Source: Phylloscopus collybita
Lineage: Eukaryota > Chordata > Aves > Passeriformes > Phylloscopidae
DNA length: 64,000 bases
Assembly: GCA_027886175.1 (NCBI GenBank)
Contig: JAJNNQ010000003.1
Coordinates: 27,011,501 to 27,075,500, forward strand
Direction: 5' to 3'
Both the position numbers and the translations under genes were made by a program. Within the stretch, counting starts at the first letter, position 1; each line of letters opens with the position of its first letter. Shown here in pieces: positions 20,740 through 33,788 of this stretch. The notes beneath the pieces are model-generated. The model ran no database searches. It was given only the letters and a program-made list of their open reading frames with translations, and was not told where the DNA came from.

Positions 20740-21806
20740 CCTGCAGGGGTGGGACAGAGCCCAGCAGGACCATTCCAGGGACAAGGAGCCCTTTTCTCCA
20801 CACACAGCACCCCTCACTGAAAGCACCCACGGGTGCTCTTTGGTGTCCACACCACCGAGCCAGGGCAGAGAGCTACAGCCCCCACTCCCCAGCACGCCTG
20901 ACTTTTGCCATTTTGCTGATTTTACAGTAAAATTCGTACTAAAATTAATAAGAATTATTAAAATTCTTATTCATTTTAATTAATTAATATTTAATTAAAT
21001 TTTTTAAAAAAACCAAAACTTTACGTGCCTCCCCCAATTCACTCCCTTCGAGAACACAGGTGAGCTCAGAGAACACCTGAGCTGCCCAGCTGAGGAGATT
21101 TGTCACCAGAATTGTTTTAACACAGCCTCAAATGAGTTGGAGATTACAGGCTGTACTTCCCATGCTCCAGTTCGCCGAGAAGTGAAATGTAGCCCTGCTT
21201 CTCAGGGATAAAATGCAACCCCACAGAATGCAAAGGGTGTAAAGACAGCTGAGGAAACAGCCAGCAAGCACTGAAACTCCTCAAGCTGGGAAGGAAATGT
21301 CACAGAAGAGGGAGGTTCCAAGAGCAAGGAAGAAAAGGGAATTATGTAGAGTGGTGGCAAGGCTGGTGACAGAGAATTCAAGGTGCACACGAGCTGTTCT
21401 GGGGAGAACAGCTTCAGTTCCATCATCTGGGGAGAGAGCTTCAGTGTCCCCGGGGCAAGGGGACAAGGCAACAGAGCCAGGGGCGATTCTCAGTGCTGTG
21501 AAACAGCCAACACATCCAGCAGATTCATGCTTTTGGAGGAGGCTTGATTCCCTGCACAAATGAGTTAGAAAATGTGAGAGCACCTTTTAATCAACGGCTG
21601 AAAAATGCATCTGAAGTTTCCAGGAGGATCGAGGGTGCTGTGAGAGTCACACTGGTGTGCTCAGGAGAGGGAAGTACAGGACATCCAGCCTTGCAAGCAG
21701 GCACTTCTTAAAGGGTGATTTTATAGAGAAAAGGAACAGCTAATATTGGTGGATGTTATCAGATAATTCTAAAATAGGCAGAAAATATCATAGAGAAGGT
21801 GATCTA
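20740..21806. other. Unique sequence between TCTCC array and repeat C
   Basis: No gene is supported. An AT-rich patch at 20930-21012 contains a 10-bp perfect hairpin stem (20947-20956 with 20962-20971). The rest is single-copy-looking with short overlapping frames. Confidence 0.5.
20947..20971. repeat. Small AT hairpin
   Basis: AATAAGAATT is followed after five bases by AATTCTTATT, a perfect 10-bp inverted repeat. It is not followed by a T run typical of a terminator and the context is eukaryotic, so no function is implied. Confidence 0.6.
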
Positions 21807-22053
21807 TTGCCTCTCTTCAATGTTTGCTTTTTTTTCAAGTGCTTTGGTAAGCTGCCTGTATTTACTTTGCCTGCAATAAAGAGAAATAAATCAATATTCA
21901 TCTGGCACACAATATATTTTCAGGCAAAAATACATGATGGGATAGGAGAGAGTTATGTGTGTCTGAAATGACAGGAAAATCAGCTCCTAGGAAATAGCAA
22001 CTCCATGGCTGATCATTCCCCTTTTGTCTAAACCAGCTTTAACACTGGGACCA
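21807..22053. repeat. Direct repeat C, right copy (247 bp)
   Basis: Second copy of the 19941-20200 block, same orientation. It lacks the 11-bp micro-duplication and has a shorter A run. Similarity stops immediately after CACTGGGACCA. Confidence 0.92.
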
Positions 22054-25000
22054 GCTGCTGAGAACTTGGCTCTTGCCAGCACCCCGAGTGCTGCAAGGCC
22101 CACAGTCACTCACAAGAAGTCAGGCCCAAAAATATTCTTCTCTCCAAGCAAACCTGCCCTAGCAGTGCTGCCAATGCAGGCTCCAGGCCCCCACCTTGGC
22201 ATTCACAGCCAGAGGTGCATGCAGGAGTTATTTTTGTGCCTGGTTGTTACTCAGACAGCTGGATACAGCGCTTGAAGGCATCTGAAAAACAAAACAGCAA
22301 TTCTTTTCTAAGCCCAGAAGTGTTAATTTCCCAATAAGCCTGTTTGATTAACTAAGCAAACCCAGAGGACAGGCTGACTTTGTCCTGTTTCTCTTTCCCC
22401 AGCGCATTTTTGCAGAACTCCAGTGGAGTTTTAACCAAAACAATGTGCTGATAGGAGAAGCTGTCTGCATTCCTCTTTTGCAATTCACCTTACACTCTAC
22501 ATGTTGCTGGAAGATAAGCTCTTCTGGATGCCAAAAAAACTCCAGCAAGAGGTGAAGGCTTTTCTGCAGCGGGGAGAACAGTGCATGAGTTGTTCACTGC
22601 ATTTTTGTCTGAGGATCCCCACCCTGAGTGAAATCCCTGCAGTCATTCCTCTTCCAAGTGACCCCAGCAGTATCCAGGGGTGGGAAGAGCCCATTTCAAA
22701 CGTGACTATTAGCTAATCAACATTAGTTTTAACTTCTTTATACTCACACTCATCCCCCTGGATGGAAAGCAGGACCCTATTTGAGTTGGCACCCGCTCCT
22801 TTTTTCCTGCAGGAAGGAAGGAATGTCCATGGGACTGGACTCATTTCCAGGGAAGGACCTTCACATTCTGGGATTTTTTGGAGTGGGTGAGGAGCAATGT
22901 TTGTGTTTGTATCATTTCAGCTTTGCTCTAGAGAGGTGCTCTCTATAAATAGCAAATAAAAATATTTTAAGAGGAGTAGAGGAGAAATGGTCTTTCCTGC
23001 ACACATTGACATGTATACACACACCTCCCAAAGAAACACAGAGATGCACTGAAATCTGCACTTCCAAATAGGTCCAAAAAGGCAACAGATGCTGTAAACA
23101 CCTCGAGTAGCTGCAGATGAGTTGAAAAAGGGGAAAGCTGGGGTTTTCTGACACAATTCAACCCTCCCTCCCAGCATGCACGTTTAATGACTTGTACATA
23201 GAGGGCAGGTTCCCATCATCTCCCTATTTCCAGAGCTGCTGAGGTAACAAACCAGAATCCAGCTGCCAGAAATGGTGTCAGCTGGAATCCTCAAGCTCAG
23301 AAGCAGCAAAAGAGAGGAAACCAATGAACCTCAGAAGAAAATCTGAAAAACCATTAGGAAGACAACTTATATTTAGTTCTAAAGGATCTCTTGGATATCC
23401 CTGAAGGAAAGTCCCCTGGAACCTGGGTGAAGATGAATATTGCAGTTACTTAGGCCCCTCTGAAACTCCCCCTGAGGCAATATTGGAAGCTCTTAAGGGA
23501 AAGATGGCCATGTGTAAATGCAACAGAGAGTAGGATCCTGAGTCTTTTCTGGAGCATATTACAATGTTATAAATCAGCATCTCTCATGGAATTTACTGTT
23601 CTTCTCTCAAGTGTTCCTCCACCCTGAGGAACAGGCTTTGTGCTCTGTATTCAGAAAGGGCAATCAGCAAAAGGAACAGATTTGAGGAAGAGGGTGAAGA
23701 TGAGGTAGAAACACACCAGTGGGTGAATGCAGAGTGAGGAATTGGATGGACACGGTGTCGTGTGAAATGGGAGTCCTCTGGATGCTGAAATGGAATAATA
23801 TTCCATCGTTTCTGCCTTTTTTCAATGAACTCACGTAACTGGCAGGAGATGCAGATCACATCACTGCCAAAGGAGCCATCTGATTCTGAGCTACAACCTG
23901 CTTCAATTACTCATCTGAGAAAGAGCAGAACCATTAACTGATAATTAACTTGTGCAAATTTCCAGGCATGTGGAAATAGAAAAGGTATATGGAAACTAAA
24001 TTCAATTAAATGTTAAAGCTCTTTAAATCTGTCTCAATTTCTTCTACCCACTGCAAACCAACATTAATTCATAAAATGAGCCCTGTCACCAAAAAAACCC
24101 AGCCTCTTCTGCAGTGGAATCCAAAAGCTGCTAAGAAACCAAAGAAACACTGCAAATCATTTTTTTTTCTATTAGCACTGATTTTTTATCTCCATATTCA
24201 GCTGTTTTCTCTAGGAAAAGACTAAAATTTCTCCTAACCACTTTAATATTGTAAAACAACTGAAAAGCAAATAATTTCTTTTGGGTCAGTTCAAGGGCTG
24301 CTCCAGGAGAGCTGGGCAGCAGAGTCTGAAACTGAATTTGCTCATTTCCTCTTTTATTAACTCATGAAGTCAGCTTAAAAATATTACAAGGTCTGTGTTA
24401 GCAGAGTTTAATATCCCCTCCTTTTCGCTTGTGTATGTGTTCCAAGAGCGTACAAAGCTTCTCATGAATAAATAGTTTAAAATCTATACTACATTAAAGA
24501 AATATATCTGTCTGTCTGAAAGTTTTGTTGGGCAAGCTACCATTTTCCCTGTATTACTTGGGAACCTAGAGCTGTTGAAAGCAGCGTAACTGAAGTCCCA
24601 AGGATAAAAAATGCAAATATTTACTAGATAAAGAGACTGAATGTCACACTTTTTTAATGCAAGAAGCAATGTGACATTGCTCATTTAATCTGAGCGCTGC
24701 TAATTGGTCTATTACAGAAGGAAAAAAAATCTTAGCCAGTCCTTCTGGGAATGTCTCACATCATTCCCTATCAGCTGTTGACATACAAATACTCTGGTAA
24801 TGAAAATATTTTCATTCCTTCATAACAGCATTCCCTGTCCTGTTTAATCTTATTTTCTCTCATTCTGAAAACAAGCTTCTGTGTGGGGTTTCTGAACTAA
24901 CAGACCTGATGCCATATATCAAAAATATCCCCTGCTCCTGTCAAACTAGCTAGGAGTCCACCCGAAAGAGAGCAAAAGAGAAAAAACCTCGAGGATTTAT

Positions 25001-26745
25001 AGCAATAACACAGGGCTTTGAGCACCATTTGAAATTCATCTCTGTTCTGCATCGTTTCAAAGGACTCTGAGTGCAACTGGCAGCTGGAGCTGCCACCAGT
25101 GGCCAGGGAACACCCAGCACAGGATCCAGGGAAAGGAAAGGAGCTGGAAAGCAGCAGGTTCACAAATCTCCAGAAACATTGCAGAGCAGAGTATTTTAGC
25201 CATTTGTCACAATTCTGTCACTGTAAGGGAAAAGGCCACTGAGGAACAAAGGGCTGGAAGAGGAGGGTGCCCTCCTGTCCCCCAGGCAGGCTCTCCTGAA
25301 GCCTGGGATCAGCCCCCTGAGGATTTCAGGGACCTGGTGCTAGAGGTGGATAAAGTGGAGCTGGAAAAGCTTCCAGCAGCCCTTTCTGTGGATTCTGCCC
25401 TCTCCCCAAGGGGGTACCAGCACCTCCCTGGCAGAGCTCCCTGCAGAGGCTGCACGGCTCTCCAAGCTCACAGCAAGCCCTGCCTGGGATGGTTCCTCCT
25501 CTCCATGTCCCACCTCTGACCACTCAGATCCCCACTCTGTGCCCAGGCACTTAGCTTGGGAGGTAAGATCAATCCTGCTGGGCATGAAATCCTCACAGCA
25601 GAGTCGGTGCTGTGGTCTGGCAGCAACAGCTTTTGGAAATCAAGCTATTCCAAAAGGTGCTGCATTCACACTCTGCAGGTCAATACCTCTCTTCCTCAGT
25701 AAACACCATACCTAAAATCTCTCTGAAATGATTTGATTTCCCTTAAACTATTGTCTTCAACATACCAAATTCTTCCAAATTCAAGGTCTGAAATACGATG
25801 CAAGCTCCTGCTTCCTCCTCCCCCATCCCACTCCCCCCTTGGGGCTCCAGCCTCCACCCCCGTCCTGCTGCCCAGGTTGTAACATTCCTTTCTGCACCCT
25901 ATCAGTGTCACACTCCCTCCTGGAAACAGGTGCAAGAAGATTAAAAAACCCACTCATTCAGCTGGGATTTTTGTCTGTTTGCACCTTCCTCTCTGCCACT
26001 CCTGTGTGTCAACATCCCATGAGCACGGGCTGGTGGGAAGGAGCTGCCCCTGCCAGCTCTCACTGCTGTTTACAGGGAGAAGCAGGAGTTTCCATCTCAG
26101 GGACAGCTATATCAGCACACAGGAGAGAACTTCAGATACAAAGGCTTTACTTCAATTAGGTTGGTATTTTTTTTTCCTTAAAAAACACAGGTGTTTTGGT
26201 TAAAACTTAAGGTCAATTTAAATGTCAGTGTTAACTGGACCTAAGGGGGTTGTTCTGATGATTTTTTGAAAAATACATGAATTCTGTGCTATTCTTTTTT
26301 AATTCCTAAATTGTTCGTGATATAAGGACTGCAATATTGCACCACTTTTCATTTTAGTCATTAAATCATTTTTTGTCAAGCTGTCATTGCAACACAAACA
26401 AAGGAGTTTGACCTAGAAGAGAGATCATTCCATGCAATGGGTAACTGCACTTAATATTGTAAAAACAAAGATAGTGCAGTGACTAAAACCTTCTTGCACA
26501 GTGGTTCTGTGTCACTGCAGCTGATGTCGAGAAACAGTGATACAATCTTGGCATTGCATTTGAAAAAATCCAGAAACATTCCCACAGGCATCTTCCTTTT
26601 TTTTTTTTTCCTAAAAGTCCCTGAAACTGAGGAATGTTTTGTGTCCCATCTCTATGGCATTATTTATTCCCTGCCCTCCCTTTCCATGCTGAATGAAAGC
26701 AGCCTGTATCCTCTCATCCATATTTTGAATTGACAGGAGTTTCTA
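22054..26745. other. Unique non-coding sequence, about 4.7 kb
   Basis: No gene, RNA or recognisable transposon. AT-rich stretches at 23.9-24.9 kb show clustered TAAT motifs and an ATGCAAAT octamer at 24611-24618, and may include conserved non-coding elements. 25.2-25.6 kb is GC-richer. All open frames are at or below about 106 codons and unrecognised. Confidence 0.45.
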
Positions 26746-26769
26746 GTTTTTTGGGTTGGTTTTGGTTTT

Positions 26770-26819
<50 letters not shown>

Positions 26820-26871
26820 TGGGGTTTTTTTGTGGGTTTGTTTTTTGTTTTTTTTTTTTTTAATTGCCCAA
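26746..26871. repeat. T/G low-complexity tract with T47 homopolymer
   Basis: T-rich sequence with G interruptions contains an uninterrupted run of about 47 T at 26772-26818, then TGTGGGTTTG-type sequence and another T14 run. On the minus strand it reads as a long poly(A), as left by a retrotransposed RNA, but no retrogene body is recognisable beside it. Confidence 0.93.
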
Positions 26872-27059
26872 GCACCCACACTCCTTGCACTTGTGCTCTG
26901 TGTTACACAAGCATTCAGCTTTTTGGGAACTCTGCTTTCTGTGCAAGGGGAGCACTTGGGACAGCACGGGGAGGAGATGCCTCTCAGGTATTTCCCAGAA
27001 TGGCCATTCCTTCCAGAGGGATCCCTGCAGTCAGCAGCAGTGACCCGTCCCTGCACAGC

Positions 27060-27880
27060 TCTGGGGGGGCGGGCAGAGCCCTGGGGTGAAGCTGCTCAGT
27101 GCCAAGGTCACATCCCCACACCAGCTAAACTCGGGGGAGTTGCTGCTTTCCCTCTCCTTCCCAGCAAAGGTCAGAACCGCACCCGGGTGGAACTGAGCCC
27201 CCCGGGGCAGCAGCAAAGAGCAGGTCTGGGTGCTGTTCTCAGCTCGGTAACCGGGTCCCTCTGGCACGGACGGACAGGCGCATCCCGGGGCTGGGGCACC
27301 CGGGGTGAGCAGGGCATGGGCACCCCCCTGTCACCCGAAAGGGGCTGCTGGGGAGGAAAGTGAGCGAGAGCAGCCACAGAGACCAGAGCCAATTTTTCAA
27401 AGATAGCCCGTTAATTAGTTTTTGTGAGGAGGAGCCGATCTCTGATGTGATGCTTTGGCTGAAAGCGCACGGGCGGCCACACAACTGAGAGCGGAGGTTT
27501 TGGGCTAAGAAGCCAAACGGGCCTTTTAGAGCTTTTTGGTGACACAGACACGCACACACACGGATTTCTAATGGATGAAATCATTCCCACCCCCTTCCTT
27601 CACGCGTTCAGGGGTGCGTTTCTGGCTGGCAGCAGAGGCAGAGGGCTGGGGATGCTCTGGAGCGCTCCCCGGCACAGGCGGCAGCGCCCAAACCCGCCCG
27701 GTGTCCTGTGCCGGGGGAGGCTTTTCCCGTGGTGTGAGGCGAGGAGGGCAGAAGGGGGCATCAGTGAAACGATGGAGACAGCGGAGAGCAGCGGTGCCTG
27801 AGGCCAGAGCCGGGCAGGAGCGAGCGGGGGCTCCTGCAGGAGCCCGAGCATCCCTGCCGCTTCCCCTCCGTAAAAAAAAA
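27060..27880. promoter_or_regulatory. CpG-island-like block with flanking homeobox-type motifs
   Basis: This is the best CpG-island candidate in the window. I count about 23 CpG in 27541-27880 by eye, an observed/expected ratio near 0.65 at about 62 percent GC. A GC box (GGGGCGGG) lies near 27064-27071. Within it, 27390-27560 is less GC-rich and contains CCGTTAATTAG and GATGTGATGCTTTGG, a texture like a conserved enhancer. No start codon, splice donor or exon is convincingly associated. It may be an unannotated lncRNA promoter, an alternative promoter of a large gene, or an orphan island. Confidence 0.45.
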
Positions 27881-30372
27881 CAACAGAGAAAGCACCCCCC
27901 AAAAAATGCTTAACAGCGGTACAGCAGTTTATCTCCTGAGCAGGATAAGGATTTAGGAAATTCTGTTAGCATGCAGCAAAAGGAAATAACACGCTCGTAG
28001 CGTTTAGAAAGATTTGGCACGGCTGTGTATAGGCACATGGCAATGTAGGCAGGGGTTTGGGGGAAAGGGTGGGTTATTCTCCCTGTCTAATCTTATATGC
28101 CAGGGAAAAAAGGTAATTTGAATTTCTAGTTTAAAAAAATGAATTATTATTTCAAGATTTAGTCTTTCAAAGGTAAGCCAAGAAATTCGGGAAGTGTAAA
28201 ATATTGATCTTAGCAGATATCAGTTCACAAGGAGTTCTGGCTTTGTTAGGTAGGAGAGAGTGAGAAAACACAGCAGATGGGTGTCCACTGGACATTGTGA
28301 ACAATTCAGTGGTGCTTTCAAATGAGTCACTTCAAAGTCTCCAAAGCCACTCTCAACATTTCTCACACGTAGTGGGGAAAATACTAACTCAGGGAAAATC
28401 TGCCCTGCTGGTCCATTTCCAGCTCTTGGAGTGGGGCACTGCAGTAAGGGAATGCTTTCAGCTGCGTGTTTGCAAAGGTTTGTTGTCCACCCTGCCTCAG
28501 GTCCTGGCCTGGCCAGGCAGTGCTGACCATGCCCTTGCCCTTTGGAGTCCCTCACTCAGCGCCTGTTTTGGAATTTTGGAGCACATCACACCTGGGCACA
28601 AGGAAATAACCCTGCTCTGCTGCCTGCCCTCTCCTCGAGCACTTCAGGTGCTTCCCTCAAATCAGAAACCTCGATGAGAACATTGTGCAAGGTAGCTCTG
28701 AGCAGGACAGCACCAAGGGGCCCCCAGGCTGCTGCTGCTCCTGCCTGAGTGGCAGTGGCACCTCAGCCACAGCACCTGGTCCTGGAACAGGAGCAAACCA
28801 CAGAGCTCCCTCTCTGTTAAAGCAATTCCTGCCCACACCCCCACCTCCTCCTCAGCTTTTGTCCTGTGTGTCCCAGTCTGGCTCCCCCTTTACGCCCTCC
28901 CCACTGAGAAGCCACCTGAGAGCAGCAGCATCCCGGGGCTGCCCTGCAGGCACACATCCCCTGCTCTGAAGGAGTTCTCCACCTGCAGCTCCTCACATCC
29001 CCCAGCTCTAACAGGAGCAAAACACAACCCTCACTCACCCCAAGGCAGCACCAGGGGTGCCTGAGTGTCACTAACTCAGGCACAAGGGAAACTGGAGAGA
29101 TTTCCCTTTTTCTCTCCAGCCCTACTCATGCACAGGGCTCTTAATCTGTTTATTAACTTGGAGTTACAGCAGGGCCACGTGTATCCTCTGAGGTGAAGCT
29201 TTTCAGAGGTTGGGGAGTACTTTAGGTTGTAAAATCACAATAGTTTTAGTAAAAGGTGTGTGTCATTCAGCCTTCCACAGCCTGAAAATCTACTCCTGCT
29301 TAAAATGTTGCATTTTCCCTTTAAAGGGAAGAGGAAAAAAAAAAGTTTGCCCTTCACAATCCTCAGATATTTTTACTGATCTTTGGTTGACCATTTTGTG
29401 AACCCAGAAGTCTGATGTCAGCTACTCTATAGAAAGGATACAGGCTGTTCTGCCATATCTGGAATTATTTTTAAACACTTCCCCCTCCCAAACGAAATCC
29501 TTGGAGGTTAAGGGGGAAGGCAGACCAGTGGGTTTACATTGAGAAGAGAATATCTTACAAGAATTTAGTTCAGGAAAAAATAAGGAAAGCGTGGTGAAAA
29601 AAACACAGGTTATACAAATCTGTGGTGGAGGTATTTTGACACTGTCATGGGATAAAATCAACAACTTTTTCCTGGACACAGAAGCTCAGGTCAGAGATTT
29701 CAATCAATGGGCACGTGTGTGTATTTGTGTCCCAGGCAAACTACTGGCAGATTGATATCCCCTCATCATTAGGAATAATTATGTCTCTGATGGAGGTTCC
29801 AGCTATTCGAAATAACCACCCCAACCCTTGGCAGAAGAATTTCACCCCAAAAGTTTTCCTTTGCTTTGAAATTCCAGACAGAGCATCTCAGGAAGAAAAC
29901 AAAATAAAAATAAGCAAACAAATCTTCCCCTGCTTGAGTAGCTCTGCAACAACCAATAACCAGGGGAGAAAATTTTCTGGAATGACTGAGGGAAAATCAT
30001 AAAGGATGCACAATCTGGAGCTTCTGAACAGCATATACATGGAAGTATATAAACCCAACAGAAACAGGCTTGGAAAGATTCATTTTTAGCTGAAAAATGT
30101 TAATTTTTCAGCTGTTTTCCCTGTGCCCTCTTTTTCAGCTCCTACTGCCAGCTCCTACTGCAGCTACCACTGCAAAGATTGCCTCACAGCTCCAGTCTCA
30201 CCAAGGAATACCAGGCTGAACTCCATTAAACACTAATTTTTTATTTGTTTTTGCAATTTCTGCTTTCAAGCAAGTCTCCACACTTGGAGCCACAGAGGAC
30301 TGCAACTTCTATGTTGCAAACAATCAATCATTTCATTTAAAGGTGAGGTTCTTGGCTAGAAGTAAAAAATGC
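27881..30372. other. Unique non-coding sequence, about 2.5 kb
   Basis: No gene recognised. A GC-richer part at 28.3-29.1 kb has overlapping frames on both strands up to 126 codons (28297-28677) without family similarity. The rest is AT-rich. Confidence 0.45.
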
Positions 30373-30392
30373 AAAAAAAAAAAAAAAAAAAA
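30373..30392. repeat. A20 homopolymer
   Basis: Uninterrupted run of about 20 A with no recognisable retroposed body adjacent. Confidence 0.9.
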
Positions 30393-33300
30393 GGCAGTTA
30401 AATATATTGCACTGAGATGCAGCACTGAGATGCATTTCAGGTGACTAAAATGATTTTGGGGACTTTTAAAAAGCTGGTAATTACAGAACAGAAATGCAGG
30501 TGTACAAGCCCACGACAATAAACACACCTGTCCTGGAAAGCAGAAAGAGAGGAAAATGTGACAACACATGCTGCACCTCTGGCCTGCCAGATTTCTCTCT
30601 CAGATTTTAAAGAACACAAATTTGTAATCCTTCAGTGCTGTCAAGTAATCATTTAGCAAAATTCAAACACCACCTCAACGTGCTGTGCTGCCCACTGCAG
30701 CACAAGGAAGGGAACTCCCAGTGGAGACAGAGTTGCACACTCATGATTTTAATCAAGTCATCTGAAATTTGTTAAAGAGCTCAATAAAACCAAGCTCATC
30801 ACTGTACCTGACAGGGGCCCTGGGTCACTGGAGCCAGGCCATCCACCAGATGTCACATCTTGCAGAGCTCTGTCACATCCTTCCTTAGGACCCCTTGGTG
30901 CTGGGCTTTCTGAGATGTTCCTCAGCAGTGTGGAGGATGTCTGCCCCAGAAAGAAACACACACTTCTGTCAGAAAACAAATGCCAGGCCTTTGTCAAAAG
31001 GATTTTGATAAAAGGATTTGTCTTCAGTTATTGAATAATACCATTTATACACTTGGAAGCACAGCAGAGTTTGTGTTTCTTTCCCTTAGCAGTGCAGGAT
31101 TAGTCAGTACCACTTTTAATATGAAATCCTATCTAGTGAGCATTTTTTTTAAATACACTACACTTTTTGTGCAACTCTTCAGCAGGATTGTTAAAGTATT
31201 AAAAGCTTTAAATTTACTTTTGACAAAGTTGATGTTTCCCATTCACCCATTCCAATCACTAAAACGATATTTTTACACAACTTTAAACAAGCACACACGT
31301 GCTTTAGTGAATTCAGAATTGCATTTCAAATTCTGATTTTTTTTTTTTAAATTTAGAGAATAAGACCTGGGAAACAAATCTGCAGATAAAACACACCAAA
31401 AGCGCCAGCAAGATAAATGTAAGTGCCTTATGCATTTTAGCCAGGTGCAGAGCAGAATCTGCACGACCTGGCCCCATTCTCAGGGCGTGTGGGCACAGCC
31501 ACTTTGCTGCAGTCAGTGCCAGAGTGAAAGCACAGGGCAGCAGCTGGCAGGGCTGCCCAGGCAGCACAAGGCAGCTGTGCAGGTTTTCACTGCCCCAAAC
31601 TGAAGTGGGGCACGCACTGCTCAGCCCCTGGCACTCACAGTGGGGTGAATTTCTTGGCATTCACCTCGGTGGCCTGGGGATTAAAGGGGAATGAAGGCCT
31701 TGTATTCACAGACCAGAGTAATGAAGTTAAGTATGGATGCTAAACGGTGTAAGACAAGACCAAGGTGCATCAATCTCCATTGTATTTTCCCCTGTGCACT
31801 GCGAAACAGGCTTCACTTGGGCTCAGTGTCTGTGAGGCTCCAAAGGGCCCCGAGGCTCTGAGGCAGCCCCTCTGCACAGAGCCACAGTCACGGCCTTGAC
31901 AGCACTTCCATTGCATCCAACTGCAAGAAAACACTCAGCATATTCATCTTTTAAAAGAACTGATGGCTTTTAGGGGTCCAGCTGGGAGGGAGGTGAGATT
32001 CCTGGGGATGTGATCAGTTTGGGTAGGTCACCTCTCTCAGAGGAGCACACGTAGGGACACTGGGGCTGGTGGTCTGGTCCACTGAACTTTTTTTAGTTTA
32101 GGAATTACATAGGGACTAACTAGAACAGGAAACTTCTCCCTCCCCCCAGCTTATTAAATGATTTCCTGCCAGTCCTTAAAAAAAGCAGCTCATTGCTCAA
32201 AGCCTTAAGAAGTTGTGAGTGGCTCACACCCAGGCTGGGAACAACAGGAAGGGAAGGATAAGCAGAGCTAATTGGCCTTTTTACACTTTGCCAGGGTAGC
32301 CAGCACGTTGGAGATAAGCTTTCTCCACCAGTGATACCCTGCCAGTCCCTTCCCCTCTTTCACTTTGCTTTGCCTTTAGAGGTGACGGTGTCAGATGTGA
32401 TCCTGGCCAACACCCACGGGTGACTTCATGACCTTCTCTGCATACCAGCACTCAGGGAAGCCACATTTCAATCTGCTCACTCCACCACTTCCCAGGCACA
32501 ACAGAAATAAGCAATTTTTCCAGTGGCCTCATTCACGTAATTAAAAAAAAAATGGATGAAATTCATCCCTAACGTGGATTTCTCAAAAGGCACACTTCTC
32601 AAAGTGATCTGTCTCAAACTCTGTCAAGTGTTTATGTATTTGTGCTGAAACAAGCACCACCAGCAGTTCGGTAAGACAACCCCACAGACCAACAATTTGA
32701 CATCTGTGCCACAGAGAAGCTGGTGCTGGACATCAGGGTGTGTCCTTGCAGCCCCCATGCTCAGGCACATTTTATCAGGAGTTGGCCCTGAATGATCCTT
32801 CAAAGAATTAAGGACAGTCCTTTGAGCACGACTGCACAGCAAACATTCCTTTCTGTTTCCAAGTTGTGCTGCCAACATGCAAGCATTAAAAAGTGCATAA
32901 ATCACATCAACACACATCAGATTTACTAATAATCTGCATTAAAACCCCTACTTCTGTCAGACCCTAGGGATTACTCACAACAAGTCAATGAGCATCACTG
33001 CAGTCACTTGGACCTTGAGAGACATTTCCAGGCCTGCAAACACCTTAACACTGAATCAGCCCCTCTGGTGCTCAGGCTCTGTGAAATGCCAAACCTTGGT
33101 CAGGGTGCTACCTCACACCCATCCTCCTGGGCCAGGAGAATGAAATCTGCACTTTTAAACTGCACTCTCCCATCTTCCAGCTGTGCTTTTGATGGATGAG
33201 CCACAGCCAGGACCTCTGAAATCCCACCCAGCATATCCATCCATCCATTTGAAGGGGAATTGCTGATAGCTGCTCCAACAGCTTTCCCCTGTGCTTCTCA

Positions 33301-33758
33301 CATGTGTGCTTTGGCAGTTCCACAAAGATCTGAATGTTCTAGACTTTCTAGCCTCAAAAAACCACTCTGAGTATGTTTTTAAAAAATGGGAAAAACCCCC
33401 ATCTTTTTTCTCTATTGAGTTGTCTCTTTCTTGTGGAAGAAACAAGGCCAAGCTGTGCAGAAAACTGAAGATCTAGTTGCAACCCATCCTCTTTCCAGCA
33501 CTTTTACTTGGATTGAGCACTTACACTACCTGCCCTGCACTGCATGTGGAGCAAAAGTTGATGGTATATCCTGGAAACACGGACTCTTGGAGGTGATGAA
33601 AACATTGCCATCATTTATGGCAAACAAAAGGATCTCAGTAGGATTTTAAAAGCCTCACCATTACTCTTACGTGCAGAGTGTAAAAATAAAGATGAACACC
33701 CTGATTTTTTTTTTTACCTTTGACACATTTCTATCTCCAGTCCTCTTAAAAAACTTAC
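30393..33758. other. Unique non-coding sequence, about 3.4 kb
   Basis: No supported gene. Short frames up to 118 codons (30980-31336) and 115 codons (minus, 31313-31660) are unrecognised. The sequence is AT-rich with short A and T runs. Confidence 0.45.
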
Positions 33759-33788
33759 TTGCTGTCCACCCTGAAGAAATGTGTGCAA
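33759..33788 (-). other. Candidate 30-nt microexon, minus strand (speculative)
   Basis: On the minus strand a strong pyrimidine tract (TTCGTTTGCCTTTTCTTCTT) ends in CCAG. It is followed by 30 nt ending CAGCAA and then the donor GTAAGTTTTT. The length is a multiple of three and all three frames are open. A second internal AG would give a 12-nt version. Such combinations arise by chance in long introns, and I do not recognise the peptides. Confidence 0.12.

Noticed and set aside
20281..20983. Arg/Gly/Glu- and Ser/Pro/Leu-repeat open frames on both strands
   Set aside because: A five-base TCTCC repeat without stops opens every frame. This is a microsatellite artefact.
26772..26818. T47 tract as the poly(A) tail of a minus-strand processed pseudogene
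   Set aside because: No recognisable gene-derived sequence or target-site duplication next to it. It is better treated as a homopolymer microsatellite.
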